Part shown: one piece after another, positions 35,485-43,846 of the stretch
Layout of the letters: each line of letters opens with the position of its first letter
Position numbering within the stretch: position 1 is the first letter of the stretch
From: Chitinophaga varians
Lineage (GTDB): Bacteria > Bacteroidota > Bacteroidia > Chitinophagales > Chitinophagaceae
Reading direction: 5' to 3'
DNA length: 64,000 nucleotides
Assembly: GCF_014529945.1 (NCBI RefSeq)
Contig: NZ_JACVFB010000005.1
Coordinates: forward strand, 649,197-713,196
The notes under the pieces: generated by a model
Seen by the model: the letters and a program-made list of their open reading frames with translations, nothing else
Told to the model about the DNA's origin: nothing
Database searches by the model: none
Position numbers and translations under genes: made by a program

Positions 35485-36225
35485 ATGATTAAAGATGATT
35501 TTGTCGCCAGAAGAAAAAGAGGACGCGGTATTGGCGGTATTATCCTTATCCTCATAGGTACTTCCCTGCTGTTGCAGCGGTTAGACCTGGATATCCCGGG
35601 CTGGGTGTTCTCCTGGCAGATGATCCTGATCGTAATTGGCCTGGCATTGGGCTTCAAACATAATTTCAGAGGTGGTCCCTGGTTTGCCATGATGGCGGTA
35701 GGCGGCATCTTCCTCGCCGGTGAAATCCTGCACTGGCCTTACAACACCGCCAAGTTTATCTGGCCGGTTGTATTGATCGCCATCGGTATCACCGCATTGT
35801 TTAAGAGACACAACGACGGGTATTTCACTGATGCAAGATATTTCGCGAAAGACCGCACCAGCAGCGACATTTCTGCCGATGACGATACCATCAACATCTC
35901 ATCCTGTTTCAGTGGCCTCGAAAAGGTGGTCACCTCCAAAAACTTCAAAGGCGGCTATGTCTCCAATGTATTTGGCGGTACAGACCTCAACCTGATGCAG
36001 GCGGACATCAACGGCACCGTGACACTTGAAGTGACCGCTATCTTCGGCGGATGTGAAATTGTAGTACCGGCCAACTGGACCGTGAAAGTAGACATCTCTA
36101 CCATTATGGGCGGCGTAGAGGAAAAACGTCCTTCCGCTCTGCTGGGAAGTATTGATAAAGACAAAGTACTGCTGCTGAAAGGCTCCTGTATTTTCGGTGG
36201 AGTGGAGATCAAAAGCTTCGCCTAA
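35485..36225 (+). CDS. LiaF-like membrane protein
   Basis: A 246-residue protein. Four hydrophobic helices (about 13-33, 43-60, 68-86, 93-112) form a LiaI/LiaF-type membrane domain, followed by a soluble C-terminal domain with repeated beta-helix-like FGG/F-x-G-x-E motifs (NVFGGTDLNLMQA, AIFGGCEIVVP, CIFGGVEIKSF), matching the LiaF-like C-terminal family. In Firmicutes LiaF restrains an envelope-stress histidine kinase; here a LytS-type kinase and LytTR regulator follow downstream. The role as their modulator is inference. Confidence 0.82.
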   Translation: MIKDDFVARRKRGRGIGGIILILIGTSLLLQRLDLDIPGWVFSWQMILIVIGLALGFKHNFRGGPWFAMMAVGGIFLAGEILHWPYNTAKFIWPVVLIAIGITALFKRHNDGYFTDARYFAKDRTSSDISADDDTINISSCFSGLEKVVTSKNFKGGYVSNVFGGTDLNLMQADINGTVTLEVTAIFGGCEIVVPANWTVKVDISTIMGGVEEKRPSALLGSIDKDKVLLLKGSCIFGGVEIKSFA

Positions 36226-36271
36226 GGAACTTTACAGCGCATTATCTTACCAACTTTTTAAATCTTATTGT

Positions 36272-36625
36272 ATGTATTGGTTTGTTGCTAAAGTAGTTTA
36301 TCAGATCATTTGCGGTAATGGCAGTCATACACCGCAATTCGATGAACAGTTGAGACTGATCAGCGCCATCTCTAAAAAAGAGGCCTGGCAGAAAGCAAGG
36401 GAAATCGGAATGCAGGAACAATATGCCTTCAAGAACCAACAACAGGAACTGGTACAATGGAAGTTCATCAATGTACCTGAAGTATATACCCTTGATCAAC
36501 TGACAGACGGCATGGAGCTGTATTCCCGCATAGAAGAGCCGGGAGATCCCAATTCCTACATTGCCTGGTTGCAGATGAAATCTGCCCAGCTGCAGGGACA
36601 ACAGTATATTGAAGTGAACGTTTAA
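36272..36625 (+). CDS. DUF4288 domain protein
   Basis: A 117-residue cytosolic protein matching DUF4288 in style: MYWFVAKVVYQI, ISAISKKEAWQKAREIG, VQWKFINVPEVYTLDQL, and ELYSRIEEP. Function unknown. It is wedged between the LiaF-like gene (46 bases upstream) and the histidine kinase (20 bases downstream), all co-directional, so it is probably part of the same operon. Confidence 0.75.
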   Translation: MYWFVAKVVYQIICGNGSHTPQFDEQLRLISAISKKEAWQKAREIGMQEQYAFKNQQQELVQWKFINVPEVYTLDQLTDGMELYSRIEEPGDPNSYIAWLQMKSAQLQGQQYIEVNV

Positions 36626-36645
36626 AACGGACAAAAAGCGCGCTT

Positions 36646-37710
36646 TTGGCAAAAGAATTATACAAAGGGAACTCCCGGTGGAGTTTCCTTACCTCATTCC
36701 TGATATGGCTGGTATTGTATGCAGCCTTGCTGTATTACTGGTTTGATCTGACCGCATGGCAGGCTATTTCAGACAGTTCCGTGCACGTTGTCTTACTGGG
36801 CGGCGCCGGTTTCCTGATCAGCCGTAATCTGTCGTACTACCGTCCGGGCGCGGGTGTCAACAAGTTCCTGTATGTAACGGTGGTGAGTTCGGTGATGGCG
36901 GCCCTCTGGGTATTTTTCACCCACTGGCTGTTAGAGACCACCTTCGATAACGACCCGGTGTACCTGCGCTGGCTGAATAGTGCCATCCCCATCCATTTTA
37001 TCGTAGGATGTATGATCATCGCCGGTATTGGCTACCGCAGCCAGTTGTGGTACGATGAAGAAGAAGAACAGGGCGAAAGGGAAAGGAGAGAGGCCAACGA
37101 AGCCATTATCCGGGAAGCGGAATTGTACAAGCTGCGGCAGCAGTTACAACCGCACTTTCTGTTCAATAGCCTCAACTCTATTAATGCACTGATCATGCTG
37201 CGCCCGGAACAGGCCCGTGAAATGGTGCTCAAGCTGTCCGACTTCCTCCGTGGGTCGCTGAAACGGGAAGATGACCATTGGATATCACTCAAAGAAGAAC
37301 TACAGTACCTGCAGTTATATCTGGATATCGAGAAAGTGAGGTTTGGTCATCGTTTATCCACCAGCGTTAGTTATGATGAAGCGGCAGAGGCTATGTATAT
37401 GCCACCCATGCTGCTGCAACCGGTAGTAGAGAACGCTATTAAGTTCGGGCTCTATGATACGGTAGGAGATATCTGCATCACTATCAGGGCTTATGTGGAA
37501 GACGGGATGTTGCTGCTGGAAGTGAAAAACCCGTTTGATAATGAATTGCAGCAGCCCAACAAAGGCACCGGGTTCGGGCTGACCTCCATCAGACGTCGGC
37601 TGTACCTGCTGTTTGCACGGCAGGACCTGATGGAAACAGGTGCACAGGAAAATATTTATACCACGCTGATTAAAGTACCACAAACACATGATAAAAGCAG
37701 TAATAATTGA
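36646..37710 (+). CDS. LytS/YehU-type sensor histidine kinase
   Basis: A 354-residue inner-membrane kinase. Four hydrophobic helices (about 14-32, 40-56, 68-88, 100-122) are followed by a coiled linker, the His_kinase motif QQLQPHFLFNSLNSINALI with phospho-acceptor H170, and an HATPase with ENAIKFG (N box) and GTGFGLTSIRRRL (G box). No ATG is available near the start; TTG 36646 gives the only reasonable N terminus. Its 3' end overlaps the LytTR regulator by 23 bases, establishing a two-component pair. Confidence 0.9.
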   Translation: MAKELYKGNSRWSFLTSFLIWLVLYAALLYYWFDLTAWQAISDSSVHVVLLGGAGFLISRNLSYYRPGAGVNKFLYVTVVSSVMAALWVFFTHWLLETTFDNDPVYLRWLNSAIPIHFIVGCMIIAGIGYRSQLWYDEEEEQGERERREANEAIIREAELYKLRQQLQPHFLFNSLNSINALIMLRPEQAREMVLKLSDFLRGSLKREDDHWISLKEELQYLQLYLDIEKVRFGHRLSTSVSYDEAAEAMYMPPMLLQPVVENAIKFGLYDTVGDICITIRAYVEDGMLLLEVKNPFDNELQQPNKGTGFGLTSIRRRLYLLFARQDLMETGAQENIYTTLIKVPQTHDKSSNN

Positions 37711-38425
37711 TGATGAACCTCTGGCACGTGAAGTGGTAAAGGAGTTCCTGGCAGGCTACCCACAGGTACAGCTGATGCAGGAATGCAACGATGGTTTTGA
37801 AGGATTAAAAGCTATTCAGCAACACCAGCCGGATATTATTTTCCTCGATATCCAGATGCCGAAGATCACCGGTTTTGAAATGCTGGAACTGGTAGAAACC
37901 ATGCCAGCCGTGATATTCACTACCGCTTTTGAAGAACATGCACTCCGCGCTTTCGAAGTACACGCAGTGGATTATCTGCTGAAACCTTTCTCCCGTGAAC
38001 GTTTTGACAGGGCCTTTCAGAAATGGCTGGAACAACATAACAGCAATGCCGCCGCTACGGCCGCACTGCTGGAAACAGCCGCTGCTACGCCATTGCAGAA
38101 CAACCGCGTGGTGATTAAAATCAACGGGAAAATAAAAATCATCCCCGTACAGGACATTCACTACCTGGAAGCGGCAGATGATTATGTGAAGATTGTAACG
38201 CATGAAGGTAGTTTCCTGAAAAACAAAACCATGTCGTTTTTTGAGCAGACGCTGGACCCGCAGCAGTTCACCCGGGTGCACCGTTCGTATATACTCAACG
38301 TTAATCAGGTAACGCGTATCGATCCTTATGAGAAGGAAAACCACCTGGCGATCCTGCGCAGCGGCGCCAGGGTGCTGGTGAGCAAAACTGGTTATCCCCG
38401 GCTGAAAGCGGCGCTGGGCTTATAA
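37688..38425 (+). CDS. LytTR-family response regulator
   Basis: A 245-residue regulator. The receiver domain (1-120) has acidic pocket D8-D9, phospho-acceptor D54 in IFLDIQMPK, T in TTAFEEHA, and K in LLKPF. A LytTR DNA-binding domain follows (about 145-245: INGKIKIIPVQDIHYLEAADDYVKI, FTRVHRSYILNV). It partners the overlapping kinase gene. Its stop overlaps by six bases with the stop of the convergent thioesterase gene. Confidence 0.93.
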   Translation: MIKAVIIDDEPLAREVVKEFLAGYPQVQLMQECNDGFEGLKAIQQHQPDIIFLDIQMPKITGFEMLELVETMPAVIFTTAFEEHALRAFEVHAVDYLLKPFSRERFDRAFQKWLEQHNSNAAATAALLETAAATPLQNNRVVIKINGKIKIIPVQDIHYLEAADDYVKIVTHEGSFLKNKTMSFFEQTLDPQQFTRVHRSYILNVNQVTRIDPYEKENHLAILRSGARVLVSKTGYPRLKAALGL

Positions 38426-38809
38426 AGCAGCAAAACGCCGTTCGAGTTTTTCTTTGAGCAATATTTTCTGTCCCTGAGTGCCCCTTGCAATAAGCCGGTT
38501 ACCCACATGGGCTTCATAACTACAAATAATTTCATTTCCCTGCAGCGCTGTGATGGTAGCGGTAAAATGTACTTCACTGCCCTGCAGGGCCGGTGAAAGA
38601 TGTTCCACGGTCAACATGGTACCGATACCTTCCTCTTCTTCCGTTTTCATTTCCAGCACAAACAACCGGCAACACCATTCCGCATCACGTCCCAGTGCAA
38701 ATGTGGCATAGACGGGATGTACCCGACCACTGTCAAAGGCAGCACAGTCTTCTGCCCGTACATGACGGGTAAAGTGTTTCACATCGCCGGGCTGAAAGGT
38801 GGTTTGCAT
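38420..38809 (-). CDS. FlK-like hotdog thioesterase
   Basis: A 129-residue single hotdog domain. The FVLEMKTEEEEGIGTMLTVEHLSPALQGSEV segment aligns with fluoroacetyl-CoA thioesterase FlK-like proteins, with the E-x-x-x-G-x-G-T-x-L pattern, and I-C-S-Y-E-A-H-V-G-N continues the sheet. The substrate is probably an acyl-CoA; fluoroacetyl-CoA specificity is not implied. Convergent with the response regulator gene and overlapping its end. Confidence 0.75.
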   Translation of the reverse strand: MQTTFQPGDVKHFTRHVRAEDCAAFDSGRVHPVYATFALGRDAEWCCRLFVLEMKTEEEEGIGTMLTVEHLSPALQGSEVHFTATITALQGNEIICSYEAHVGNRLIARGTQGQKILLKEKLERRFAAL

Positions 38810-38868
38810 AATCCGCTTTTTTAGCTGTTCAAGTTAAGCTGTAATTATCAATCGTATAGTTATCTCCG

Positions 38869-40740
38869 TTATTGCACCACCAGCACCGGTACCTTCACAA
38901 AGTGGCGCACCTGATTGGCTGTTTCTCCATATATCCAGTCCTTGATGCCTTTGTGGCCATGGCCGCCAAGTACGAGAAAATCAGCTTTTTCATGGTTGAC
39001 GATGCGGGCAATTTCTTTGGCGCGATGGCGGAAGCCCAGCATACCACGGGCTTTGATGCCACGGCTGTTTAACAGCGCCAGGTAAGTGTCCAGCTGTTCC
39101 TGGTCTTTCCGTGTTTCGAAGTCATCGGATTCTGTACCGAAATATTTGGCAGAAGCACTTTCCACGATGTGTATCAACAGATACTCCGTATGCTCGTTAC
39201 CGTGAGCAATGGCGTTGGAGATGATTTGTTCGTCTTTTTTGCTGAATTCCAGCGCCATGGCGATGCATTTGTATTCCGGCTTTTCCAGTTCACCGAGAGA
39301 CACCTGCGGCGTGTGGATGCCGCCGGATGCTTCCTGGCGGTAGCGGCTGATCAATGGATATACCACGGTGACGATCAACAGCACCACAAAGCCGAGAGAG
39401 GCCAGGATGATGATACCGTCCACGAAGACATTACCGTTGCCGGAAATGTAGCCCATTGCTTCTGTATATACCATGCGCATATTCAAATATACCAACAAAG
39501 CGGTGATGGCCCAGCTGAGCACTTTAGTGCCGGGTTTGATGGCGAATTTGCCCATGGTATGTTTATCGCTCACGAAGTGGATCAGCGGGATGATAGCGAA
39601 GCCCAGCTGCATGCTCAGCAGTACCTGGCTGAAGACGAGGAGGGCGCCTACCTGGTTTTCTCCGGCGATCAGGATCACGAGGAATGCCGGTACGATGGCC
39701 AGCAAGCGGGTCAGCAGCCGGCGCAGCCATGGATTGATACGCAGGTGCAGATAACCTTCCATGATGATCTGCCCGGCGAGGGTGCCGGTCACGGTGCTGC
39801 TCTGTCCGGCGGCAATCAACGCCACGGCGAAGAGGATGGGGGCGAGTTTGCTGCTCAGTAATTGCTCCAGCAGCTGGTGTGCGTCCTGAATTTCTGCAAT
39901 GTCTGTACGGCCGGTTTTGAAGAACACGGCCGCTGCCAGGATGAGGATAGCAGCGTTTACCAGAAAAGCGAGATTGAGTGCGATGGTGCTGTCCACAAAA
40001 TTGAGTTTCAGCGCCTGTTTGATGCCGGCATCGTCCCGTTTGATTTTGCGTGTTTGTACCAGTGCCGAGTGCAGGTAAAGGTTATGTGGCATTACGGTGG
40101 CGCCGATGATGCCGATGGCGATATAAAGGGCGGTGTTGTCCGGGATGGAAGGGATGAAGCCTTGTGCTACTTCCCGCATATCGGGTTTGGCCATGACCAG
40201 CTGTACCAGAAAAGAAATGCCGACGATGGCTACCAGCGCTACAATGAAGGCCTCCATTTTTCGGATACCGTACCGTTGCAATATCAGCAGGAGGAAGGTG
40301 TCCAGTACGGTGAGGCTCACGCCCCATATCAGGGGCAGGCCGGTGAGCAGTTGCAGCCCGATGGCCATGCCCAGCACCTCAGCAAGGTCGGTGGCGGCGA
40401 TGGCCACTTCCGCCAGGAGGTACAGGATGAAGTTAACACTGCGTGGATAGGTTTCCCTGTTGGCCTGCGCCAGGTCGCGGCCGCGAACGATGCCCAGCCG
40501 GGCGCTGAGGCTTTGCAGCAGCAGGGCCATCAGGTTGCTCATCAGCAGTACCCATATCAGCTTATAGCCGTATTGGCTACCACCGGCGAGGTCGGTGGCC
40601 CAGTTGCCCGGGTCCATATACCCTACGCTGACAAGGTAGGCCGGCCCGAAAAAGGCGAATAGTTTTCTCCACTTCGATTTATTGCTCGTATCTATGCTCT
40701 GATGTACCTCACTTAGTGACGTTGCGCGATTGTAGTCCAT
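38869..40740 (-). CDS. mntH: Nramp-family Mn2+/divalent metal transporter fused to a universal stress domain
   Basis: A 623-residue inner-membrane proton-coupled importer. The Nramp signature DPGNWATDLAGGSQYGY (about 43-59) and the MPHNLYLHSAL motif in helix 6 are intact, with about 11 transmembrane helices up to residue 470. Residues about 490-623 form a UspA-type domain ending in LVLGGHGHKGIKDWIYGETANQVRHFVKVPVLVVQ, a nucleotide-binding pattern. Standard MntH has about 410 residues, so this is an extended fusion. The upstream gene on the same strand is an MntR-type regulator. Confidence 0.93.
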   Translation of the reverse strand: MDYNRATSLSEVHQSIDTSNKSKWRKLFAFFGPAYLVSVGYMDPGNWATDLAGGSQYGYKLIWVLLMSNLMALLLQSLSARLGIVRGRDLAQANRETYPRSVNFILYLLAEVAIAATDLAEVLGMAIGLQLLTGLPLIWGVSLTVLDTFLLLILQRYGIRKMEAFIVALVAIVGISFLVQLVMAKPDMREVAQGFIPSIPDNTALYIAIGIIGATVMPHNLYLHSALVQTRKIKRDDAGIKQALKLNFVDSTIALNLAFLVNAAILILAAAVFFKTGRTDIAEIQDAHQLLEQLLSSKLAPILFAVALIAAGQSSTVTGTLAGQIIMEGYLHLRINPWLRRLLTRLLAIVPAFLVILIAGENQVGALLVFSQVLLSMQLGFAIIPLIHFVSDKHTMGKFAIKPGTKVLSWAITALLVYLNMRMVYTEAMGYISGNGNVFVDGIIILASLGFVVLLIVTVVYPLISRYRQEASGGIHTPQVSLGELEKPEYKCIAMALEFSKKDEQIISNAIAHGNEHTEYLLIHIVESASAKYFGTESDDFETRKDQEQLDTYLALLNSRGIKARGMLGFRHRAKEIARIVNHEKADFLVLGGHGHKGIKDWIYGETANQVRHFVKVPVLVVQ

Positions 40741-40828
40741 AATAAATTCAATTACGAATCACGAATGACGAATGACGACTTACGAAAGAACCCGGAATTC
40801 GTAATGCGTCATCTGTCATTCGTAATTT
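40741..40828. repeat. ACGAATG heptamer inverted repeat between mntR and mntH
   Basis: Left arm ATTACGAATCACGAATGACG... near 40752-40778 and right arm CGTAATGCGTCATCTGTCATTCGTAAT near 40800-40828 are imperfectly complementary. The unit ACGAATG repeats in tandem. A related perfect copy lies at 56835-56932. Confidence 0.6.
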
Positions 40829-41488
40829 TTAAACGGGTCTTACCATGATATTTTTAGCTACCTGCTCACTAATGGTGAGGGACGGTGCATGTTTCATTTT
40901 GATTTCGATGGAATTGTCATATTCGTAGTGGGCGACAATTTCCAGTTGGGTGCCGAGGCGGATGCCTTTGGCATTAAGGAAAGCCAGCAGGGCTACCGAC
41001 TGGTCCGTAACGGCCGTGACCACCAGCCTTTTGGCGTTGGCCTGGTCCAGTGATGTTTGCGGGCGTGGTTTGGCCATCCGGCCATGGGCATCGGGGATGG
41101 GATCTCCATGCGGGTCTACGGTCGGATTGCCCAGATATTCACTGAGACGGTTGGTCAGTTTCTCGCTGCGCACATGCTCCAGCTCTTCAGCCAGCTCATG
41201 CACTTCTTCCCAGCTAAAAGCCAGCTTATCTACCAGAAAACATTCCCACAGCCGGTGACGGCGTACAATCTGCAAGGCAGTTTTACGGCCTTCAGCGGTA
41301 AGCGTGATACCTTTATATTTTTCATAGTCGATCAGTTGTTTGTCTTTTAACTTTTTCGCCATGTCCGTTACAGAAGCCGGTTTGGTATCCAGTTCATACG
41401 CCAGGGCGTTGGTTGTTACGGCTGTATCCCCTTCCTGGAGCTTATATATGGCCTTCACGTAGTTCTCTTCTGCAATAGATAAGTTCAT
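40829..41488 (-). CDS. mntR: DtxR/MntR-family metal-dependent repressor
   Basis: A 219-residue regulator. An N-terminal winged helix-turn-helix (MNLSIAEENYVKAIYKLQEG, LAYELDTKPASVTDMAKKLKDK) is followed by the dimerisation/metal domain (HRLWECFLVDKLAFSWEEVHELAEELEHV) and a C-terminal SH3/FeoA-like domain (LGTQLEIVAHYEYDNSIEIKM). The length fits the three-domain DtxR class. It lies upstream of mntH on the same strand and has a palindromic operator at its start, arguing for Mn-responsive autoregulation. The metal is inferred from the mntH partner. Confidence 0.88.
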   Translation of the reverse strand: MNLSIAEENYVKAIYKLQEGDTAVTTNALAYELDTKPASVTDMAKKLKDKQLIDYEKYKGITLTAEGRKTALQIVRRHRLWECFLVDKLAFSWEEVHELAEELEHVRSEKLTNRLSEYLGNPTVDPHGDPIPDAHGRMAKPRPQTSLDQANAKRLVVTAVTDQSVALLAFLNAKGIRLGTQLEIVAHYEYDNSIEIKMKHAPSLTISEQVAKNIMVRPV

Positions 41489-41491
41489 GTC

Positions 41492-41520
41492 GTCTAAAAT
41501 ATTGTTTAGACAAATCTAAA
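41492..41520 (-). promoter_or_regulatory. Candidate MntR operator, overlapping palindromes
   Basis: TTTAGA-caaa-TCTAAA (41505-41520) and GTCTAAA-atattg-TTTAGAC (41492-41511) share one half-site and start four bases before the mntR ATG. DtxR-family regulators bind such interrupted palindromes. Placement over the promoter/start is what autorepression would need. Confidence 0.55.
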
Positions 41521-41617
41521 TAATTTAGTTGAACTTTTCCTCATCCGGTATGTTTTTTGATTTTAGCTGCGCACATATAAAAATTATATCTAACTTTTCG
41601 CCCTGAATCAACTTTTC

Positions 41618-42568
41618 ATGAAGCGTTACCTGTTATTATTATTGACAATTGTTGCACTGGCAGCCTGCAAATCTAAAAAGACACCTGGCAGAGGCGCTGA
41701 TGAGCCCATGACATTCGAAGACTTCCAGGAATTGTTTACACCCGGAACATTACCGTATAAACTGAATGCAGACTCCCTGCAGCTGAAACAGTCCGACTCG
41801 CTGGCTGTTGCCGTAGCAGACGTGAGCCGCTTCCTGACGGATACCCTCATGAAGGGAGATTACGGTAAAACAGAAAAAGTAAAACTGTTTCCCCTGACCC
41901 GTATACAGGGAAGTGTGACCAACTACATGGTCATTAAAGCAGTAGGCCGGACACAAACCACCGGTTACCTCTGTATACTCGATAAAAAAGGAAAATACCT
42001 GAACCGTTTGCGTATAGCCAACACCGGTAGTGCTGATGGTACGGTGATTTCTACTTCCATCGATAGTAAAAATGTGATCAAGGTAAGCTCTGAGAAAAAG
42101 CTGAGCGGCAGCAATACTGCATTGAAAGAAGATTTTTATGCGGTGAACAAAGACGGGTCTGTCCAGTTGATCATGACTAACTCCAACGGACCTACTACGC
42201 CTGGTCAGATCTTCAATCCTATCGATACCCTGCCCCGCAAGCATAAATTCTCTGGTGACTATACCTCCGGTGACATGAGCCTGATCTCTATCCGTGATGG
42301 TGAAGACGGCAAAACTTTCCAGTTCTTCATTACTTTCTCCAAAGACAATGGCAACTGTAAAGGTGAGCTGAGTGGAAAGGGCCATTATATCGCTGGTAAC
42401 AGAGGTGAGTATAAAGACAAGGAATCATCCTGTGGCATTGCCTTCCAGTTCTCATCCGGCAGGGTTAATATCCGCGAAATAGGTGGTTGTGGTGCTTACC
42501 GTGGCATTAAATGTTTCTTCGAAGGAAACTATGTCAAAAAAGCGGAGAAGAAGAAAAAGAAACCGTAG
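41618..42568 (+). CDS. Lipoprotein of unknown function
   Basis: A 316-residue lipoprotein (MKRYLLLLLTIVALAAC, lipobox LAAC). The middle region (about 45-200) is beta-rich with no recognised domain. The C-terminal region has four cysteines in a compact pattern (NCKGELSGKGHY, SSCGIAFQFS, GGCGAYRGIKCFFEGNY) that could form two disulfides, followed by a Lys-rich end. I do not recognise the family. It stands divergent from mntR and ends against a long terminator palindrome, so it is probably monocistronic. Confidence 0.75.
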   Translation: MKRYLLLLLTIVALAACKSKKTPGRGADEPMTFEDFQELFTPGTLPYKLNADSLQLKQSDSLAVAVADVSRFLTDTLMKGDYGKTEKVKLFPLTRIQGSVTNYMVIKAVGRTQTTGYLCILDKKGKYLNRLRIANTGSADGTVISTSIDSKNVIKVSSEKKLSGSNTALKEDFYAVNKDGSVQLIMTNSNGPTTPGQIFNPIDTLPRKHKFSGDYTSGDMSLISIRDGEDGKTFQFFITFSKDNGNCKGELSGKGHYIAGNRGEYKDKESSCGIAFQFSSGRVNIREIGGCGAYRGIKCFFEGNYVKKAEKKKKKP

Positions 42569-42715
42569 TTATTGAGAGATTTTTTGATTTACGAATTTTT
42601 TGATTTCGCAAATAAAAGAAGAGAAGACCGAAGCGGGTAATCACTTGCTTCGGTCTTCTCTTTTATAGATCTACAAAATCAAAAAAATCGTAAATCAAAA
42701 AATTCCGAAATTTTC
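42568..42715. repeat. Bidirectional terminator with AATCAAAAAATC-type arms
   Basis: Core stem GAGAAGACCGAAGC (42621-42634) with GCTTCGGTCTTCTC (42647-42660), bounded by AAAA/TTTT, and outer arms GATTTTTTGATTTACGAATT (from about 42579) complementary to the AAATCAAAAAATTC-type right arm (to about 42708). It overlaps the last codons and stop of the PhnD-like gene on the minus strand. Confidence 0.8.
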
Positions 42716-43357
42716 CAGTATTTCCTTTACCACTCCGGGATTGGATTGCACATTCAGAAACCGGTAGTAGGATGCGCGTGTGACCCCTTCCAGGGCGCTT
42801 TTATGATTGCCGGTATAAACGATATCAGAAAAATGTGTTTCCGGGTTACTGATGCCTGCGGCGCTGAGTGCCAGGCGGGGAATAAGGTTGCCGGAAGTAG
42901 AGCCTTTGTTGACAAAGGCAAAGGTGCTTTTCCCTGTCACGGTTTGCAACGACCGGATATCGTTGCCGGAAAAGTCATGCCGGGCCACAATACAGGATTT
43001 ATAGTGGTCGCTGCCGGTATCAGTGGGAAATTGCAGTGATACAGCGGGGACATAGTTTTGCTGTGATTGCTGATCGTAGAGCAGGTATCCCATGGTGCTG
43101 ATAAAAACGATATCTGCTTCCTGCCGGGACAGTCCTTCGATCAGTTGCTGTACGGAGGGATAACTCACTACTTTTACGCTGCAGCCCAGTTGTTGTTGAA
43201 GTACGATTGCCAGTGGTTGCAGGTTCGCGGTCCTGGTGTTGGTGCTGTACTGATATGTGGCCAGTACCAGTGTGTCAGGTGGATGGCCTGCCAAGGTAGG
43301 GAAGGAATACAGGTTGCCGGTGATCAGCAGTGCTGCCAGCCATATAAGCTGTTTCAT
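42695..43357 (-). CDS. PhnD-like periplasmic binding protein, shortened at the C terminus
   Basis: A 220-residue protein with signal peptide (MKQLIWLAALLITGNLYSFPTLAG) and the phosphonate/phosphite-binding fold: LVLATYQYSTNTRTANLQPL, ADIVFISTMGYLLY, FAFVNKGSTSGNLIPRLAL, and VYTGNHKSALEGV. Members are usually 270-310 residues; here the fold is cut after ALEGV, and the stop lies in the outer arm of a palindromic repeat. No phnC or phnE is present in the window. It could be a decayed gene or a small relative with another signal-sensing role. Confidence 0.65.
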   Translation of the reverse strand: MKQLIWLAALLITGNLYSFPTLAGHPPDTLVLATYQYSTNTRTANLQPLAIVLQQQLGCSVKVVSYPSVQQLIEGLSRQEADIVFISTMGYLLYDQQSQQNYVPAVSLQFPTDTGSDHYKSCIVARHDFSGNDIRSLQTVTGKSTFAFVNKGSTSGNLIPRLALSAAGISNPETHFSDIVYTGNHKSALEGVTRASYYRFLNVQSNPGVVKEILENFGIF

Positions 43358-43414
43358 TTGTGGATGTTTATGGGTGGGGAAATGTATGGGGCTAAGGTAG
43401 GTATTAAAACAAAA

Positions 43415-43444
43415 AAGCCACTCAGTAGTACTACTGAATGGCTT
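43415..43444 (-). terminator. Terminator of the tRNA-Thr transcript
   Basis: On the minus strand AAGCCATTCAGTAG pairs imperfectly with CTACTGAGTGGCTT and runs into TTTTTGTTTT. It lies five bases past the 3' end of the last tRNA. Confidence 0.7.
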
Positions 43445-43448
43445 TGTG

Positions 43449-43523
43449 TGGGAGCTACTGGATTCGAACCAGTGACCCTCTGCTTGTAAGGCAGATGCTC
43501 TGAACCAGCTGAGCTAAGCTCCC
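43449..43523 (-). tRNA. tRNA-Thr (anticodon UGU), copy 3 in transcription order
   Basis: A 75-base cloverleaf on the minus strand. Acceptor GGGAGCT/AGCTCCC, D stem GCTC/GAGC, anticodon stem TCTGC/GCAGA with loop CTTGTAA (anticodon TGT), T stem ACTGG/CCAGT with TTCGAAT loop, discriminator A. The CCA end is not encoded. Identical to the two copies upstream. Confidence 0.95.
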
Positions 43524-43555
43524 GGAAAAAGATCTTTTAAAGACGATGAAGTGTG

Positions 43556-43630
43556 TGGGAGCTACTGGATTCGAACCAGTGACCCTCTGCTTGTAAGGCA
43601 GATGCTCTGAACCAGCTGAGCTAAGCTCCC
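43556..43630 (-). tRNA. tRNA-Thr (anticodon UGU), copy 2
   Basis: Same 75-base sequence and cloverleaf as its neighbours, anticodon TGT. The spacer to the 43449 copy is 32 bases and is not conserved. Confidence 0.95.
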
Positions 43631-43670
43631 TAAAAAAGATCCTTTCAATAATTCAAAAAAAACTAAAGTG

Positions 43671-43745
43671 TGGGAGCTACTGGATTCGAACCAGTGACCC
43701 TCTGCTTGTAAGGCAGATGCTCTGAACCAGCTGAGCTAAGCTCCC
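43671..43745 (-). tRNA. tRNA-Thr (anticodon UGU), copy 1, promoter-proximal
   Basis: Same 75-base sequence and cloverleaf as the other two, anticodon TGT. It is the first tRNA after the promoter at 43788-43818, and 40 bases separate it from the next copy. Confidence 0.95.
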
Positions 43746-43787
43746 TCTTTCTTTGTTTACCGTCGAGCCTTTCGTTCGATGGGATTG

Positions 43788-43818
43788 CAAAGGTATAAAC
43801 TATTTTTATTCTACCAAA
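43788..43818 (-). promoter_or_regulatory. Promoter of the tRNA-Thr array
   Basis: On the minus strand TTTGG (43818-43814) and TACCTTTG (43795-43788) with an 18-base spacer match the Bacteroidota -33/-7 elements. Transcription would begin about 35 bases before the first tRNA. Confidence 0.7.
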
Positions 43819-43846
43819 TATTTTTTAAAACTTTATAGAGATGATT

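Noticed and set aside
43449..43745. Three regularly spaced identical 75-base units as a CRISPR-like array
   Set aside because: Each unit folds as tRNA-Thr, and spacers are AT-rich with no protospacer-like length regularity; no cas genes.
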